DNA of 64,000 bases from Candidatus Aphodovivens avistercoris (GTDB lineage Bacteria > Actinomycetota > Coriobacteriia > Coriobacteriales > Eggerthellaceae), in the NCBI GenBank assembly GCA_018710945.1, contig DVIW01000013.1, forward strand, positions 51,066 through 115,065, read 5' to 3'. A model generated the notes under the pieces. It was not told where the DNA came from, did not search any database, and saw only the letters and a program-made list of their open reading frames with translations. Below, in pieces: positions 7,801 to 16,127 of this stretch. The stretch's first letter is position 1, and each line of letters opens with the position of its first letter. A program made the position numbers and the translations under genes.

Positions 7801-8994
7801 GCGGCGCAGCTCTTCTATCTGGTGCGGCCCGACGCACAGCACCGCATCGTAGTTGTCGAAAGCGGTTTTGGTCGGCGTGAGGTGCGTGCTGGTCATGTGA
7901 TGGAAGGCGAACACGTACTCGGTGTCGCTGCGCACGTAGGAGCGCTTGATGTAGTAGGTGTCCAAATCCTCCAGCGTGGCCACCACCATGTCGGCGTCCA
8001 TCTTCATCATCAGCGTGATGATGCGCTTCGGGCCGATGTAGTAGGGGCGGATGCGCGGCTGCTCTTCCGCGATGCGGAAGATCTGGTCGTCGGGGTCGTT
8101 GGTGACGTAGTGGATGTCGGCGTCGGAGTTCGCCAGCAGCCACTCGATGATGCCCTGGAAGTACTTGTAGAAGCCGCTGCCCTCGGAGTAGAACACCAGA
8201 TGCTTGCCCACCACGTTGAAGAAGCGCTTGTAGTCGGCCTTCTCGCGCTTGGCGTTCGGGTCGCGCTGCCACCATTTGCGGTCGGACTTGTCCAGCGCCT
8301 CAAGCTCTTCCAGCTCGACGCGGCTGGCCGCAAGCTCCGCGTAGTCGATGTGCTTCGACGGCTTGATGATGACGTTGCACAGCGCCTGGATGGCAATGGA
8401 GGTGAGGTTCGAGCACACCCAGTAGAAACCCATGCCCGTGGCCACAAAGATGCCCAGCACGAACGACAGCGCGATGGACAGACCGTTGGTCATGTTCTTC
8501 TCGGCGCGCGACTGCTCCTTCTGCAGCGGGTTGATGCGGTTCTGGGCGAAGCCCATGACGATGGCGGACAGCCCGGCGGCCAGCGGCATGAGCCACGAGA
8601 CGCCGCCGTCCTCCACCGGCACCATGCCCAGAAGCTCGGTGCCCGGCGCACCGTGGTCGGTGACGCCGTGGATGACGTCCACCAACCCGAACAGGATTAT
8701 CACTTGCACCGCCAGCGGCACCAGGCTCAGGAGCGGGTGGTACTTGCGCTGCTTGTACAGCTCGTGCTGCTTGTCGCCGATGGTCTCGCGGTCGCCGAAG
8801 TACTTCACCTTGATGCGGTTGAGTTCGGGCATCAGCTGCACCATGACGATGCTGTTCTTCTGGCACCACAGGCTCATGGGCAGAAGGATAACCTTCACGA
8901 TGACGGTGAACAGCAGGATGGCGAGCCACCAGTTGCCCGTGAGCTGGTAGCACGGCTGCATGATGAGGTTGAGCACCTGGGCGAGCAGTTCCAT
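4840..8994 (-). CDS. YidC-like / TagF-like glycerophosphotransferase / LtaS-EptA-like phosphotransferase fusion
   Basis: One unbroken frame of 1384 codons. Residues 1-215 are a YidC/Oxa1-type insertase with five hydrophobic stretches; the groove arginine expected in the first conserved helix is Lys34. Residues 255-640 resemble CDP-glycerol glycerophosphotransferases (TagB/TagF): GPSWQEGCIPDSC, VRPHPEY and SDVLITDWSTVAYEF carry the family's RxHP and DYLITDYSS-like motifs. Residues 650-800 are Ala/Lys-rich with one or two hydrophobic segments. Residues 815-970 hold several membrane helices. Residues 997-1384 are an alkaline-phosphatase-superfamily domain with VFVLDTFD, a candidate nucleophile Thr1042 in PTRYAIPSMLTG, HLTGPHYPY and TADHGEW, as in LTA synthase or EptA. 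Likely a polyglycerol-phosphate-type polymer factory at the membrane (inference). The ATG at 8994 has an AGAAGGGG site; longer starts lack one. Confidence 0.85.
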   Translation of the reverse strand: MELLAQVLNLIMQPCYQLTGNWWLAILLFTVIVKVILLPMSLWCQKNSIVMVQLMPELNRIKVKYFGDRETIGDKQHELYKQRKYHPLLSLVPLAVQVIILFGLVDVIHGVTDHGAPGTELLGMVPVEDGGVSWLMPLAAGLSAIVMGFAQNRINPLQKEQSRAEKNMTNGLSIALSFVLGIFVATGMGFYWVCSNLTSIAIQALCNVIIKPSKHIDYAELAASRVELEELEALDKSDRKWWQRDPNAKREKADYKRFFNVVGKHLVFYSEGSGFYKYFQGIIEWLLANSDADIHYVTNDPDDQIFRIAEEQPRIRPYYIGPKRIITLMMKMDADMVVATLEDLDTYYIKRSYVRSDTEYVFAFHHMTSTHLTPTKTAFDNYDAVLCVGPHQIEELRRAEELHGTRKKTLVPCGYDLLDRVIAGYEQLQERRAREGADAGRKPTVLIGPSWQEGCIPDSCLDEMLESLLGRGWRVIVRPHPEYVKRYRPRWEAILARYADVPEDELSFERDFSSNETVFTSDVLITDWSTVAYEFAFSTNKPCIFVNTPMKVGNPDWQELGIEPTDISLRDAVGVSLDVDQVGRIGDTVAGMLDEQDAWRDRIAQVTRETVFNLGSGAEAAGAWVLDRLLELQRQRKEREGAAASRSDGAPGAGGTEERPAKGRAAKKAAKAKGAAAKALSWAPEAALATALAFPFLAEPAYAYVDPSVMTYTIQALAGVAVALSAVAGVALRKTRKKLFALLKIDENARKEVEGDLHRVVDGLIVPNEGEDADARAALPAARRTDGAAAAGAVPPVRGRGRAASPDERLRWRARLGYGFAAAAFLAFTLFIVAPFELVAANADSLLLGVGSIWQWMALFALAVAAALALALSALRGRAFTVGFVVVLAVGLCCYLQALLMNQGLPAADGNAVSWRDFAPIAYGTGAVWLVAIVAAVVGSRFRPRLWRVCGLGVAAALVVVQAVGVASLVASPQALGAAQARVDLTEEGLYDLSPKRNVVVFVLDTFDTAYMDQTLEAYPDALDAFEDFTYFRNATGSMIPTRYAIPSMLTGQTVASLGSYDEYFYNAYAHGAYLDDIAEAGCSIGVYSDSAGFNDAPADVRQHIVDETLNVRRVDVPVDPAGTVSILAQCALYRDAPWLLKPWFWYYTDELNGAMVADGEQSGGEGDSAVSDPDAAVYRMDDAGYYTELQQRGIALDDAAEGGAFRFIHLTGPHYPYVLDESARYVGDGNSSLVQQARGSLEIVEEYLNQMKELGVYDSSTIIVTADHGEWYLSESIDGPSTPLILAKPAREAGERAAVQVNEEPVTHFDIQATVVDALGGDGSAYGENLFQPHDPDRVRRYLMTAVQPDGTYVAYKEYEIVGDALDFSNWHLTGREWEIPDE

Positions 8995-9069
8995 GGCGAA
9001 AAAGCCCCTTCTAGCGCGGGTTCCCGTTCCCTGGGCGCGGGGCATCCGGCCCGCGTGGCAAGACGCCTA

Positions 9070-9075
9070 AGTATA
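9070..9075 (-). promoter_or_regulatory. -10 element (TATACT) of the YidC-TagF fusion gene
   Basis: AACTATACTTAGG on the minus strand, about 70 bases before the start codon and just past the preceding hairpin. No convincing -35 box is seen. Confidence 0.4.
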
Positions 9076-9094
9076 GTTCAAGGCGGGGAAAAGG

Positions 9095-9138
9095 GCGAGG
9101 GGCCGCCGCGGCAATGGCGCGCCGGGGCGGCCCCTCGC
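9095..9138 (-). terminator. Hairpin terminator after the licD gene
   Basis: Perfect 13-bp inverted repeat (9095-9107 with 9126-9138, arm GCGAGGGGCCGCC), one base past the licD stop, followed on the minus strand by CTTTTCCCC. It separates the licD-flippase operon from the fusion gene. Confidence 0.65.
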
Positions 9139-9139
9139 C

Positions 9140-9991
9140 TCAGTGCGGCCCGAAGTCCAGCTCGACCGGCCGGTGCTGCCGGCGCTGCTCGACCGGGGGC
9201 AGCTGCCGCCAATCGCCGAACATGATCTCCAGGTAGCGCTCCGCCCCGCCCGGCACGGGAAGCTTTCGACCCTCGAACGGCTCGAGCCGCGTCGGCAGGA
9301 AGATGGATGCCGGGTAGGACCCGAACTGCGCGTAGGAGCCGCAGAACACCTCGTCGCCGGGGTTTTCCGCCCCCTTGGCAGCCGCCGCGGAGAACCGGCG
9401 AAGCAGCGCTTCGTGGCTGGAAGCCAGCCGGAGGACCCCGTGCGCCGCCCGCACCGCCGCGCGCTCAAGCGCTCCCAGCGCGCCGCCGTGGGGCACCGCG
9501 ACGGAAGCCGAATGGTACACGTACATCACGCTCTGCCAGAAGCGGCAGGCCTTGAGCTGCTTGGCGGCGACCGCCGCGTCGGCGCTCAGCGCGTCGTAGG
9601 GGAACACGTCGATGCCAATGCCCTGCGCGATGCCCGCCCGCAGCGTCTCGTCGGTGTAGAACTTGGTGTCGACCAGCCAAACCTTGGCGAACAGCGCCGA
9701 CTGGCGCGGGTTGCCCACCGGCTCCGACACGCAGTACCCCTCCCCCAGCGCCGCGGGCGCGACTTCCAGGAACCGGTCGTAGTCGGCGCGCAGCATGCCC
9801 ACGTCCACGTCGTCGTCCCAGGGGATGAAGCCCCCATGCCGCAAGGCGCCCAGCGCGCTGCCGGAATCGAGGAAGTACGCGATGCCGTGCTCCGCGCATA
9901 CGCGGTCGATGTCCTCCAGGATCTTCAGCTCCACCCGCTGCAGATGATGCAGCGTCTCGTCGTCGTAGCGGCCCGTCGCTTCGTCAGGCAT
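9140..9991 (-). CDS. licD: LicD-family phosphocholine/phosphoethanolamine transferase (first copy)
   Basis: Nucleotidyltransferase-fold LicD protein of 283 residues. The signature block DSGSALGALRHGG, FIPWDDDVDVGM and RADYDRF is complete, including the Asp cluster that holds the metal, and a conserved FGDWRQLPP lies near the C-terminus. LicD moves phosphocholine, or a related phospho-amine, from the CDP carrier to a sugar or polyol of a teichoic acid or glycan. With HTH-LicC-LicA and EutH nearby this is the natural last step of the pathway. It starts five bases after the flippase stop, so the two are co-transcribed. It is GC-rich, unlike the second licD at 11.3 kb. Confidence 0.92.
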   Translation of the reverse strand: MPDEATGRYDDETLHHLQRVELKILEDIDRVCAEHGIAYFLDSGSALGALRHGGFIPWDDDVDVGMLRADYDRFLEVAPAALGEGYCVSEPVGNPRQSALFAKVWLVDTKFYTDETLRAGIAQGIGIDVFPYDALSADAAVAAKQLKACRFWQSVMYVYHSASVAVPHGGALGALERAAVRAAHGVLRLASSHEALLRRFSAAAAKGAENPGDEVFCGSYAQFGSYPASIFLPTRLEPFEGRKLPVPGGAERYLEIMFGDWRQLPPVEQRRQHRPVELDFGPH

Positions 9992-9996
9992 CTTCC

Positions 9997-11259
9997 CTAC
10001 CGCGCCTTTCCCTCATGCTTCCAATACCGCATCTTCTCCCGGGCGAACAGGAAGAAGACGATCCCGAACGCCGCCAAAAGGACCGCGCAGGACGCCGCGT
10101 AGGCCACGCTTGCCCCCTGCACGCCCGACGCGGCGACGAGCGGAGAGGCCACCAGGCTCGTGACGGCGATGGCGACGGCGTAGCCGATGAGCACGCCGCT
10201 CTGCGCGCGGATCACCACCAGCGCGTTGTAGAACACGTTGGAGGCGGACAGCAGGCCGCCACCCGCAAGCAGCACCGCAAGGGCAGGCAGGCAGCCTTCC
10301 AGATCGACGCCGTAGAACAGCTCCAGCACCGGGATGCCCACCGCCAGGCAGGCAAGCTCCACCGCCGCGGTCATGCCCGCCACGACGCCCAAAAGCCGCA
10401 CGATGATGCGCGCGAAGCCGCGCGCGTCATGGCCTGCCCACAGCGCGGCCAAGGTGGTCAGCGACGGGCGGATGAAGAAGTTCACGAACAGGTTGATGAC
10501 GAACGAGGGCATGAACAGGATGTTGAACACGGTCTGCATGTGCTCGGTGCCCACCGCGTCGATGGCGTACTTGCACACGTTGCCCAGGTAGATGGACATG
10601 AACGAGCCGATGAACAGCGGCAGGCAGGCAAGGAAGATGCCCCCGAGGGCGCGCGACGAGAAATCGGGACGTCCCACCGTGCGGATCCTGCGCAGCCGCG
10701 GGATGTCGTAGCAGGCGATCCACACCGCCTCGCTTGCCGTGGCCGCGATCATCGCCGCCACCACGTCGCCGCAGGCGAGAAGCACCGCCACGAACAGCGC
10801 GATGGATATGACCGAGCGCCACACCGTCGAGAAGCCCGCGATGTCAAGCCGCTCCTCCTTCTGGAAGGCGGCGAACCAGTACTGGGCCAGCGCCTCGAAC
10901 AGGCGGTACGCGCACAGCGAGTACGCCACGAGCGCCTTGTGCGCGTCGTAGCCGAACGAGAGCACGTACACGATGCTGACGACGACCATGAGCGCGCAGG
11001 TGACGATCTTGAAGCCCAGGTACTGCGCGTAGGTGAAACGGTTCTGCGCGTCGGTGGCGAAGAAGGTGGTGGCCTCGAACACGCCGACGGTCAGCATGAG
11101 CTGCGCGATGGCGTAGCCGATGGAGAACACGCCGCCCTCCTCGCTGCCGCACACCCGCACGACGACGAGCAGCAGCAGGAACGACGACAGCGCGTACACC
11201 GCGCTGCCCGCGCCGTTCCACAGGTAGATCCGTTTGCGTGATGCGGTTTCGCGGAGCAT
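9997..11259 (-). CDS. Wzx-like polysaccharide flippase (MOP superfamily), first copy
   Basis: Integral membrane protein of 420 residues with about 12 predicted helices, spread as in MOP/Wzx flippases, beginning RKRIYLWNGAGSAVYALSS. It would turn a lipid-linked glycan to the outer face of the membrane. The chosen ATG has a GAAGG site 8 bases upstream; the longer frame back to 11313 would run into the neighbouring licD and lacks a site. The gene is as GC-rich as the left flank, while the next gene upstream in the operon (11297-12202) is clearly AT-richer, so a composition boundary falls in the 37 bases between them. Confidence 0.85.
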   Translation of the reverse strand: MLRETASRKRIYLWNGAGSAVYALSSFLLLLVVVRVCGSEEGGVFSIGYAIAQLMLTVGVFEATTFFATDAQNRFTYAQYLGFKIVTCALMVVVSIVYVLSFGYDAHKALVAYSLCAYRLFEALAQYWFAAFQKEERLDIAGFSTVWRSVISIALFVAVLLACGDVVAAMIAATASEAVWIACYDIPRLRRIRTVGRPDFSSRALGGIFLACLPLFIGSFMSIYLGNVCKYAIDAVGTEHMQTVFNILFMPSFVINLFVNFFIRPSLTTLAALWAGHDARGFARIIVRLLGVVAGMTAAVELACLAVGIPVLELFYGVDLEGCLPALAVLLAGGGLLSASNVFYNALVVIRAQSGVLIGYAVAIAVTSLVASPLVAASGVQGASVAYAASCAVLLAAFGIVFFLFAREKMRYWKHEGKAR

Positions 11260-11296
11260 GGGGCGACCTTCGTGCTTGGCAGGCGCGCAGCGCTGG

Positions 11297-12202
11297 CTAG
11301 CGGGCAACATCATCCAAGGTCAGATGGGCATACGGCCCAAAGTCAAGGATCTCGGGATAGTGGATGGTTCGCTGCTCCGCAGGCGGCGGGGTCATGTAGT
11401 CGCCGTAAAGGTTGGAAAGCAATTTCTCCGCCTTGTTGGCGATGGGGACGGTCATCGACTCGAAGGGAACCATGCGCACCGGAAAAAGATCGTCCAGCTC
11501 GTAGACGTTCCAGAAGCGATCAGTATCACAAAGAAACCCGACGCGCTTGGTGGGAGTCCCGTCATAGCGCGTGTGCCATGCGTAGGCCCTCCCGTTAAGG
11601 TCGATGGAGCGAACGCCCGGCAGATTGAGAAGAGCCCTCATGGCAGTCGTCCCCATTTTGAGCACCTTGCCCCGAACGCCACGCGCAAGAATGCAAGGTC
11701 GCTTGACAAGCTTGCAAATTGCAAGCTTGTTGAACAGCCACGATCTCCATGCCTGCCTGCGGAACGCCCGATCATCATCTGCCAGGTTGTCGAGAGGAAA
11801 AAGATCCAGAAAGATGCACGAAGGAAAATCCATGGTCGCCAGGGCGTCATCGCGGAACTCGGTACCCTTCAGCGCCAAACGCGCCGTGAGCATAGGATAG
11901 CGAGGATGCGTCTCCGCGCTGATCACGTCGTATTTTTCGGGAAAATCTCGCCTAACCGCCGCACTAAGGCGCTCCAAGTCGCAGCGCATGATGCAGATAT
12001 CGGCATCGTCATCCCAAGGGATGAAGCCCCCGTTTCGCAAAGCTCCCAAAGCGGTTCCGAACGAAGCGATCCAAGGTATGCCCTCTTTTTCGCAAACAAG
12101 CGAGAAATCCCGAAGCATCATCAATATGATGGCGTGAAGCGTCTCGAGCCGCTCATCGCGATTGTCCTCGCTTGCCACAACACCGCTGGCCACTCTGCCC
12201 AT
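11297..12202 (-). CDS. licD: LicD-family transferase (second copy)
   Basis: LicD protein of 301 residues with the signature FGTALGALRNGG, FIPWDDDADICIM and a C-terminal LSNLYGDYMTPPP. It would add phosphocholine or phosphoethanolamine to a second site or polymer. A strong AGGAGGT lies nine bases before the ATG at 12202; a longer frame would begin with TTG inside that ribosome site and is rejected. Base composition is near that of the AT-richer central region and unlike the flippase downstream, so this copy probably arrived with the variable part of the locus. It is only distantly similar to the copy at 9140-9991. Confidence 0.9.
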   Translation of the reverse strand: MGRVASGVVASEDNRDERLETLHAIILMMLRDFSLVCEKEGIPWIASFGTALGALRNGGFIPWDDDADICIMRCDLERLSAAVRRDFPEKYDVISAETHPRYPMLTARLALKGTEFRDDALATMDFPSCIFLDLFPLDNLADDDRAFRRQAWRSWLFNKLAICKLVKRPCILARGVRGKVLKMGTTAMRALLNLPGVRSIDLNGRAYAWHTRYDGTPTKRVGFLCDTDRFWNVYELDDLFPVRMVPFESMTVPIANKAEKLLSNLYGDYMTPPPAEQRTIHYPEILDFGPYAHLTLDDVAR

Positions 12203-12253
12203 CGCAGGATCACCTCCTCGCAACCTCTCGAAACAAGATTCCTCAATATACCA

Positions 12254-14314
12254 CTAGCCCGTGACGTCGATGCGGTATAGGCGCATATCATCACGGGACA
12301 ACACCAATTCAAAACCAGGGGTCTCATCGTTGACGGAAAGCATGTTCCGCCACTTCCACCCGTCGCCATAGGTGAAGAAAAAGCTCCTCCCAAGAGGCGA
12401 GAGCCCGTCCTCCCCCCAGTCCAAGAACATCACGTACTCCGCCCCCGATCGCGCCACCGCCTCTCGGACCGACACATCGGATGCGATATTCGCCAAACCG
12501 TTGCGAATCAGCTGGCTGTCAGCGGTTTCGTATTCGCTGTCATAGTCGGTGAGATAGCGGTAGTAGACGTTAAGGCCATCCACCGCATAGGCGAAAGCGC
12601 TCCCATCATCGGCGACATTAATCACAAGGGCGCCTTCCGGGATAACGCTCTTCACCCCCTCTACGAATTCCTTTTCACAACGGTCGTATACGCTGCCCCC
12701 CTGCGGGTTGTACATTCCGTTGAGGGTAACCGCCAAATGAGGGAACAGCTCCTTGTCGGAATATTGAAGCGATACGGTTTCAAACGGGCGAAAGACGCAC
12801 AAACCCGCAACAAGCAGCAAAGCCGTCGACACGCAGCGAAACGCAAAACCCTCCGACGAATGGCGCGTGATCCTTTTCACAAGCGAGGCGGTCCCTCTGG
12901 AAACGGTCCAGAGCCCAAACGACGCCAACGGAACGGCGGCCACGACGGCAAAAGCCGCAACGCGCAAAGAGTCGTTATACCAGAACCCCGATAGCAGCTG
13001 CTTGATCGGGGCATCCGTGGAAACACCAACGATGTAGATGATGACGGAAAGCAGCCAGGAAAAAACAATCCATAGAAAACGCCGATCAAAAAACGCTGCG
13101 ACAATGCCGACAGCCACGAAAAACATGAGCGCACCCTGCTGAACATCAAGACGGTAAGACCCCGTCACGACATCGGCCAACGCTTCGCCCAACGTCCGAA
13201 ATGCCGGCCAATTATGGGAAACAACCCCTTGCATGAAAGACGCTTTATTGAATGCGAGCCAGACGCAAGCGGCAAACGCAAGGAAAGCAGCGCATGCTCC
13301 CATCTTGAGAAGGACGCGCGCCTTCTTCCCCATCTCCTTCTTTCCGTCAACAAATTGGGCTATTCGGTAGACGCAGAACGGGATCAAAAGCGCAGCAGCA
13401 GCAAAAACGGAATTCGGCTGAGAGAACACGCAGCTCAATAGAGCTGTGCAAAACGAAATTGCTAAACCCGCCCTTTTCCATCTTGGCGCATCCGGACGCG
13501 TGAGCAGGATGAAACCGGAGAGCATAGCGGGAAGCATCGCAAACGAAAACATATTGGGATACAGAGGCCCATACACCAGCATCGCCCAAGGGAACCCCCC
13601 AAACGCAAGGCACAGCAGCGCACCGAAGGGAATGACGGACGGAAGCGCGGCAAACACCACCCGCATGAAACAGAACATGCAGAGAGGGAAAACGAAAGCG
13701 ATCGTTGCTAGATTCATTGCATTAACCGAGACGGCAGCGGATGCTCCCACCAATTGACCCCCCATTGCGGCAATGCAGTTCCAAGCCGAAGGGTAATATC
13801 CCGAATAATCGAAGGGGGACATCGCCTGGTCATCCGCTGTGGGATAGAGCGTATTGTCGAACGAAGACCAATCGCCTCCATGCAGATAGCCGTACGTGAT
13901 GCCGAGGTGGTGGATGTTGTCATACTCCCGAACGAAAGCATCGGGCTCGCAAATCGAAGGGATGAAGACCATTAAAGAAACCGCAACGCCAAAAACGACG
14001 TACAGAGCAAAGACCAGCACCGTCGAACGAGAAGGCAAAGAACCGAAACCGCATCCACCACGGCCAAGGCGAACCGCCCTCAAAGCAATCAAGACAACGT
14101 CAACCGCAGCAACAGGGGCGATCAGGGAAAACCACGAAGACTGAATGCCAGCAACGGCATACGCCGCAGCAAGAATGCTGTAGGCCGCAACAGCAACAAA
14201 GGGCGAGAAGCTCATTGCTTCGACGCGAGAAAAGGCGAAAGCCCTCAGAGCGCAATATCCAGGAATGAAGATAAACGCGGCATCGATCACCGCGATAAAC
14301 AGCAAGTCAAGCAA
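12254..14314 (-). CDS. DUF6541-like multi-membrane protein, GT-C-type glycosyltransferase candidate
   Basis: 686 residues with a dozen or so hydrophobic helices in the first 470 residues and a soluble C-terminal domain ending DDMRLYRIDVTG. The first large loop carries acidic residues (EPDAFVREYDNIHHLG) as in GT-C enzymes that use a polyprenyl-phosphate sugar outside the membrane. A paralogue at 28891-30954 shares the loop (REYDN / QEYDN, YYPSAW / FYPSAW), the P-N-F/A pattern and the C-terminal ending. The start is TTG, supported by GAAGGA five bases upstream and by the hydrophobic segment that follows directly. The family name is from memory and the enzymatic role is inference. Confidence 0.7.
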   Translation of the reverse strand: MLDLLFIAVIDAAFIFIPGYCALRAFAFSRVEAMSFSPFVAVAAYSILAAAYAVAGIQSSWFSLIAPVAAVDVVLIALRAVRLGRGGCGFGSLPSRSTVLVFALYVVFGVAVSLMVFIPSICEPDAFVREYDNIHHLGITYGYLHGGDWSSFDNTLYPTADDQAMSPFDYSGYYPSAWNCIAAMGGQLVGASAAVSVNAMNLATIAFVFPLCMFCFMRVVFAALPSVIPFGALLCLAFGGFPWAMLVYGPLYPNMFSFAMLPAMLSGFILLTRPDAPRWKRAGLAISFCTALLSCVFSQPNSVFAAAALLIPFCVYRIAQFVDGKKEMGKKARVLLKMGACAAFLAFAACVWLAFNKASFMQGVVSHNWPAFRTLGEALADVVTGSYRLDVQQGALMFFVAVGIVAAFFDRRFLWIVFSWLLSVIIYIVGVSTDAPIKQLLSGFWYNDSLRVAAFAVVAAVPLASFGLWTVSRGTASLVKRITRHSSEGFAFRCVSTALLLVAGLCVFRPFETVSLQYSDKELFPHLAVTLNGMYNPQGGSVYDRCEKEFVEGVKSVIPEGALVINVADDGSAFAYAVDGLNVYYRYLTDYDSEYETADSQLIRNGLANIASDVSVREAVARSGAEYVMFLDWGEDGLSPLGRSFFFTYGDGWKWRNMLSVNDETPGFELVLSRDDMRLYRIDVTG

Positions 14315-14486
14315 CGTGGTCCTTCGTCATGTTCGATCAATCCGATTGTCGTTCCGTTGATTCATGGTAATTCATAATCATTCAAAGCTCGAACAGTGAC
14401 ACTAAATTCAACAACAATCATCCAACCCCGATCCCGCTCACGGACAAAATCGCAAGCTGCCGTCATCGAAAACCAAATCACCATCG

Positions 14487-14492
14487 TATAAA
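14487..14492 (+). promoter_or_regulatory. Possible -10 (TATAAA) for the GT4 gene
   Basis: CGTATAAAATGATAAG sits in the AT-rich 241-base divergent gap between the DUF6541-like gene and the GT4 gene, about 65 bases before the start codon. No clear -35 box; the minus-strand promoter in the same gap could not be placed. Confidence 0.3.
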
Positions 14493-14555
14493 ATGATAAG
14501 TTATAGATCTGCACGCATAGCGTTTCGCAAGACGCTAGCTACACGGAAGGCCGGT

Positions 14556-15710
14556 ATGCACCGCACTCCCTGCATATGCATATTCGCTTCACTCTACCTG
14601 CCCAGCATCGGCGGGGTTGAGGCATATACCGCCAATCTCGCAAAAGCCCTTGTGAGGAAGGGCTATCGCGTGATAGTCGTGACGTGCAACATAGCGGAAC
14701 TCGCGTCGAAGCAAATCGAAAACGGCATTGAAATCGTGCGTCTGCCCTGCCTTCAACCCCTCAGAACCCGCTACCCCATCCCTCGCGGAAACTCCGAAGT
14801 GCGAGAACTATGGTCGCACCTTCGGAGGCAAGCAATCGATTACATCGTCGTCAACACCCGCTTTTACCCGCTTTCGCTTTCAGCGCTGGCTTTTTCAAGG
14901 GACATCGGAATCGTTCCCATTCTGATCGAGCACGGCTCCGCCCATTTGACCTTGGGCAATCGCTTCCTCGATGTTTTCGTCAGGCAAGTCGAGCACCACC
15001 TGACCTCAAAGTGCAAGCGTTATCCAGTGGATTTCTATGCCGTGTCAGAAAAAGCCAGTGCTTGGCTTCGCCATTTCGGAATCACTTCCAAAGGGGAGCT
15101 TTCCAACTCCATCGACGCAAGAGAATTCGCGGAAAGCTCCTCTGGGCGAGACTACAGAGCGGAGCTGGGCTTGCCTGAAAACTCCTTTCTCGTCTCTTTC
15201 GTTGGCAGGCTGGTACCGGAAAAGGGCGTGATTCCCTTGCTGAATGCGCTCAAGATGCTCGATCGCGATGACTTCGTTGTCGCATTTGCCGGCAAAGGAC
15301 CGCTTGAGAGCTCCGTCCAAAACCTCGGAAAGAAAAACTGCATAGTCCTCGGACGCTTAAGCCGTCCTGATGTGGCGGCTTTGCTTAAACAAACCGACCT
15401 TCTCTGCCTGCCCTCTCGCTCCGAAGGATTCGCCACCGTCCTGCTGGAAGCGGCGGCATGCGGCACGCCAGTAATGACAACTGACGTGGGAGGAGTGAAA
15501 GAGCTCATCCCCGATCCTTCGTTCGGCACAATACTGCCCGATGCTTCTCCAAGCACCATAGCCAAAGCGCTAGATGAAGCCATCGAGGGGAGGAAAGCGC
15601 TTCCGCTGCAAGGAGCGAAGTGCAGGGAGCTTGTCACCGAATCTTATTCATGGAGCAGAACAGCGGAAAAGACTATCAAGGCATGCGAGGCAGCCCAAGG
15701 CAAGCGGTAG
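14556..15710 (+). CDS. GT4-family glycosyltransferase
   Basis: GT-B fold retaining glycosyltransferase of 384 residues, cytoplasmic and membrane-associated. The acceptor domain starts with LYLPSIGGVEAYTANLAKAL; the donor domain shows SFVGRLVPEKGVIPLL and the EX7E-type block SRSEGFATVLLEAAACGTP, then TTDVGGVKELI. The substrate sugar is not predictable. ATG at 14556 follows GGAAGG; the upstream ATG at 14493 has no site and adds a non-conserved extension. It is a paralogue of the GT4 at 17071-18255, sharing for instance NTRFYPLS / NARYYLLS and the SIDAREF / AIDAAEF block. Confidence 0.88.
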   Translation: MHRTPCICIFASLYLPSIGGVEAYTANLAKALVRKGYRVIVVTCNIAELASKQIENGIEIVRLPCLQPLRTRYPIPRGNSEVRELWSHLRRQAIDYIVVNTRFYPLSLSALAFSRDIGIVPILIEHGSAHLTLGNRFLDVFVRQVEHHLTSKCKRYPVDFYAVSEKASAWLRHFGITSKGELSNSIDAREFAESSSGRDYRAELGLPENSFLVSFVGRLVPEKGVIPLLNALKMLDRDDFVVAFAGKGPLESSVQNLGKKNCIVLGRLSRPDVAALLKQTDLLCLPSRSEGFATVLLEAAACGTPVMTTDVGGVKELIPDPSFGTILPDASPSTIAKALDEAIEGRKALPLQGAKCRELVTESYSWSRTAEKTIKACEAAQGKR

Positions 15711-15776
15711 CATCCGCCCTGCTTGTCTCCACGGTCAAGACCCGACAAGCCCGAACACTCTAGAAAAGAAGAGCCG

Positions 15777-16127
15777 TCATTGGGTCTCGTCGCGCGATCC
15801 CTCAGCCTTGCTCAGCGCCTCTTCTTGGATGAGCAAGACCAGCTTAGACCTGACTTTCGAGAGTTCGACGCCAAGAGAGAAGTTGTGCAGCACGAGAACG
15901 GCTATGACATAGAGGTACACGAAATTGGCCGGAGATTCTATCCCCAGTGTATCGGAGCAGAAAAAGGCGATTTGAGGGAAGACCGCAAGCAGCACGAAGC
16001 TTAAAGCGAAAAGAAACCAAAACGTCGAATCGGCCACTTTGATCTCAGAGTGACGAATTTTTCTCAGCACAAACGCAAAAACAAGAATGGCACCTGCAAC
16101 CAGGGCAACTCTGAAGACGCTGCTCAT
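15777..16127 (-). CDS. DUF2304-family small membrane protein, partner of a polyprenyl-phosphate sugar synthase
   Basis: 116 residues with three predicted membrane helices (about 5-22, 33-55 and 68-90) and a charged C-terminal tail. DUF2304 proteins are regularly encoded directly after a DPM1-like GT2, as here, where start and stop overlap as ATGA. The likely role is membrane anchoring or flipping support for the GT2 product (inference; the family has no proven activity known to me). Confidence 0.8.
   Translation of the reverse strand: MSSVFRVALVAGAILVFAFVLRKIRHSEIKVADSTFWFLFALSFVLLAVFPQIAFFCSDTLGIESPANFVYLYVIAVLVLHNFSLGVELSKVRSKLVLLIQEEALSKAEGSRDETQ

Noticed and set aside
4750..9225. Very long open frame of 1491 codons on the plus strand
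   Set aside because: It is the antisense of the YidC-TagF fusion; the protein is Arg/His/Val-rich without any domain, as expected from a GC-rich shadow frame.
15711..15776. GCTTGTC/GACAAGC pairing between the convergent GT4 and DUF2304 genes as a terminator
   Set aside because: Only seven base pairs with a long loop and no U run.
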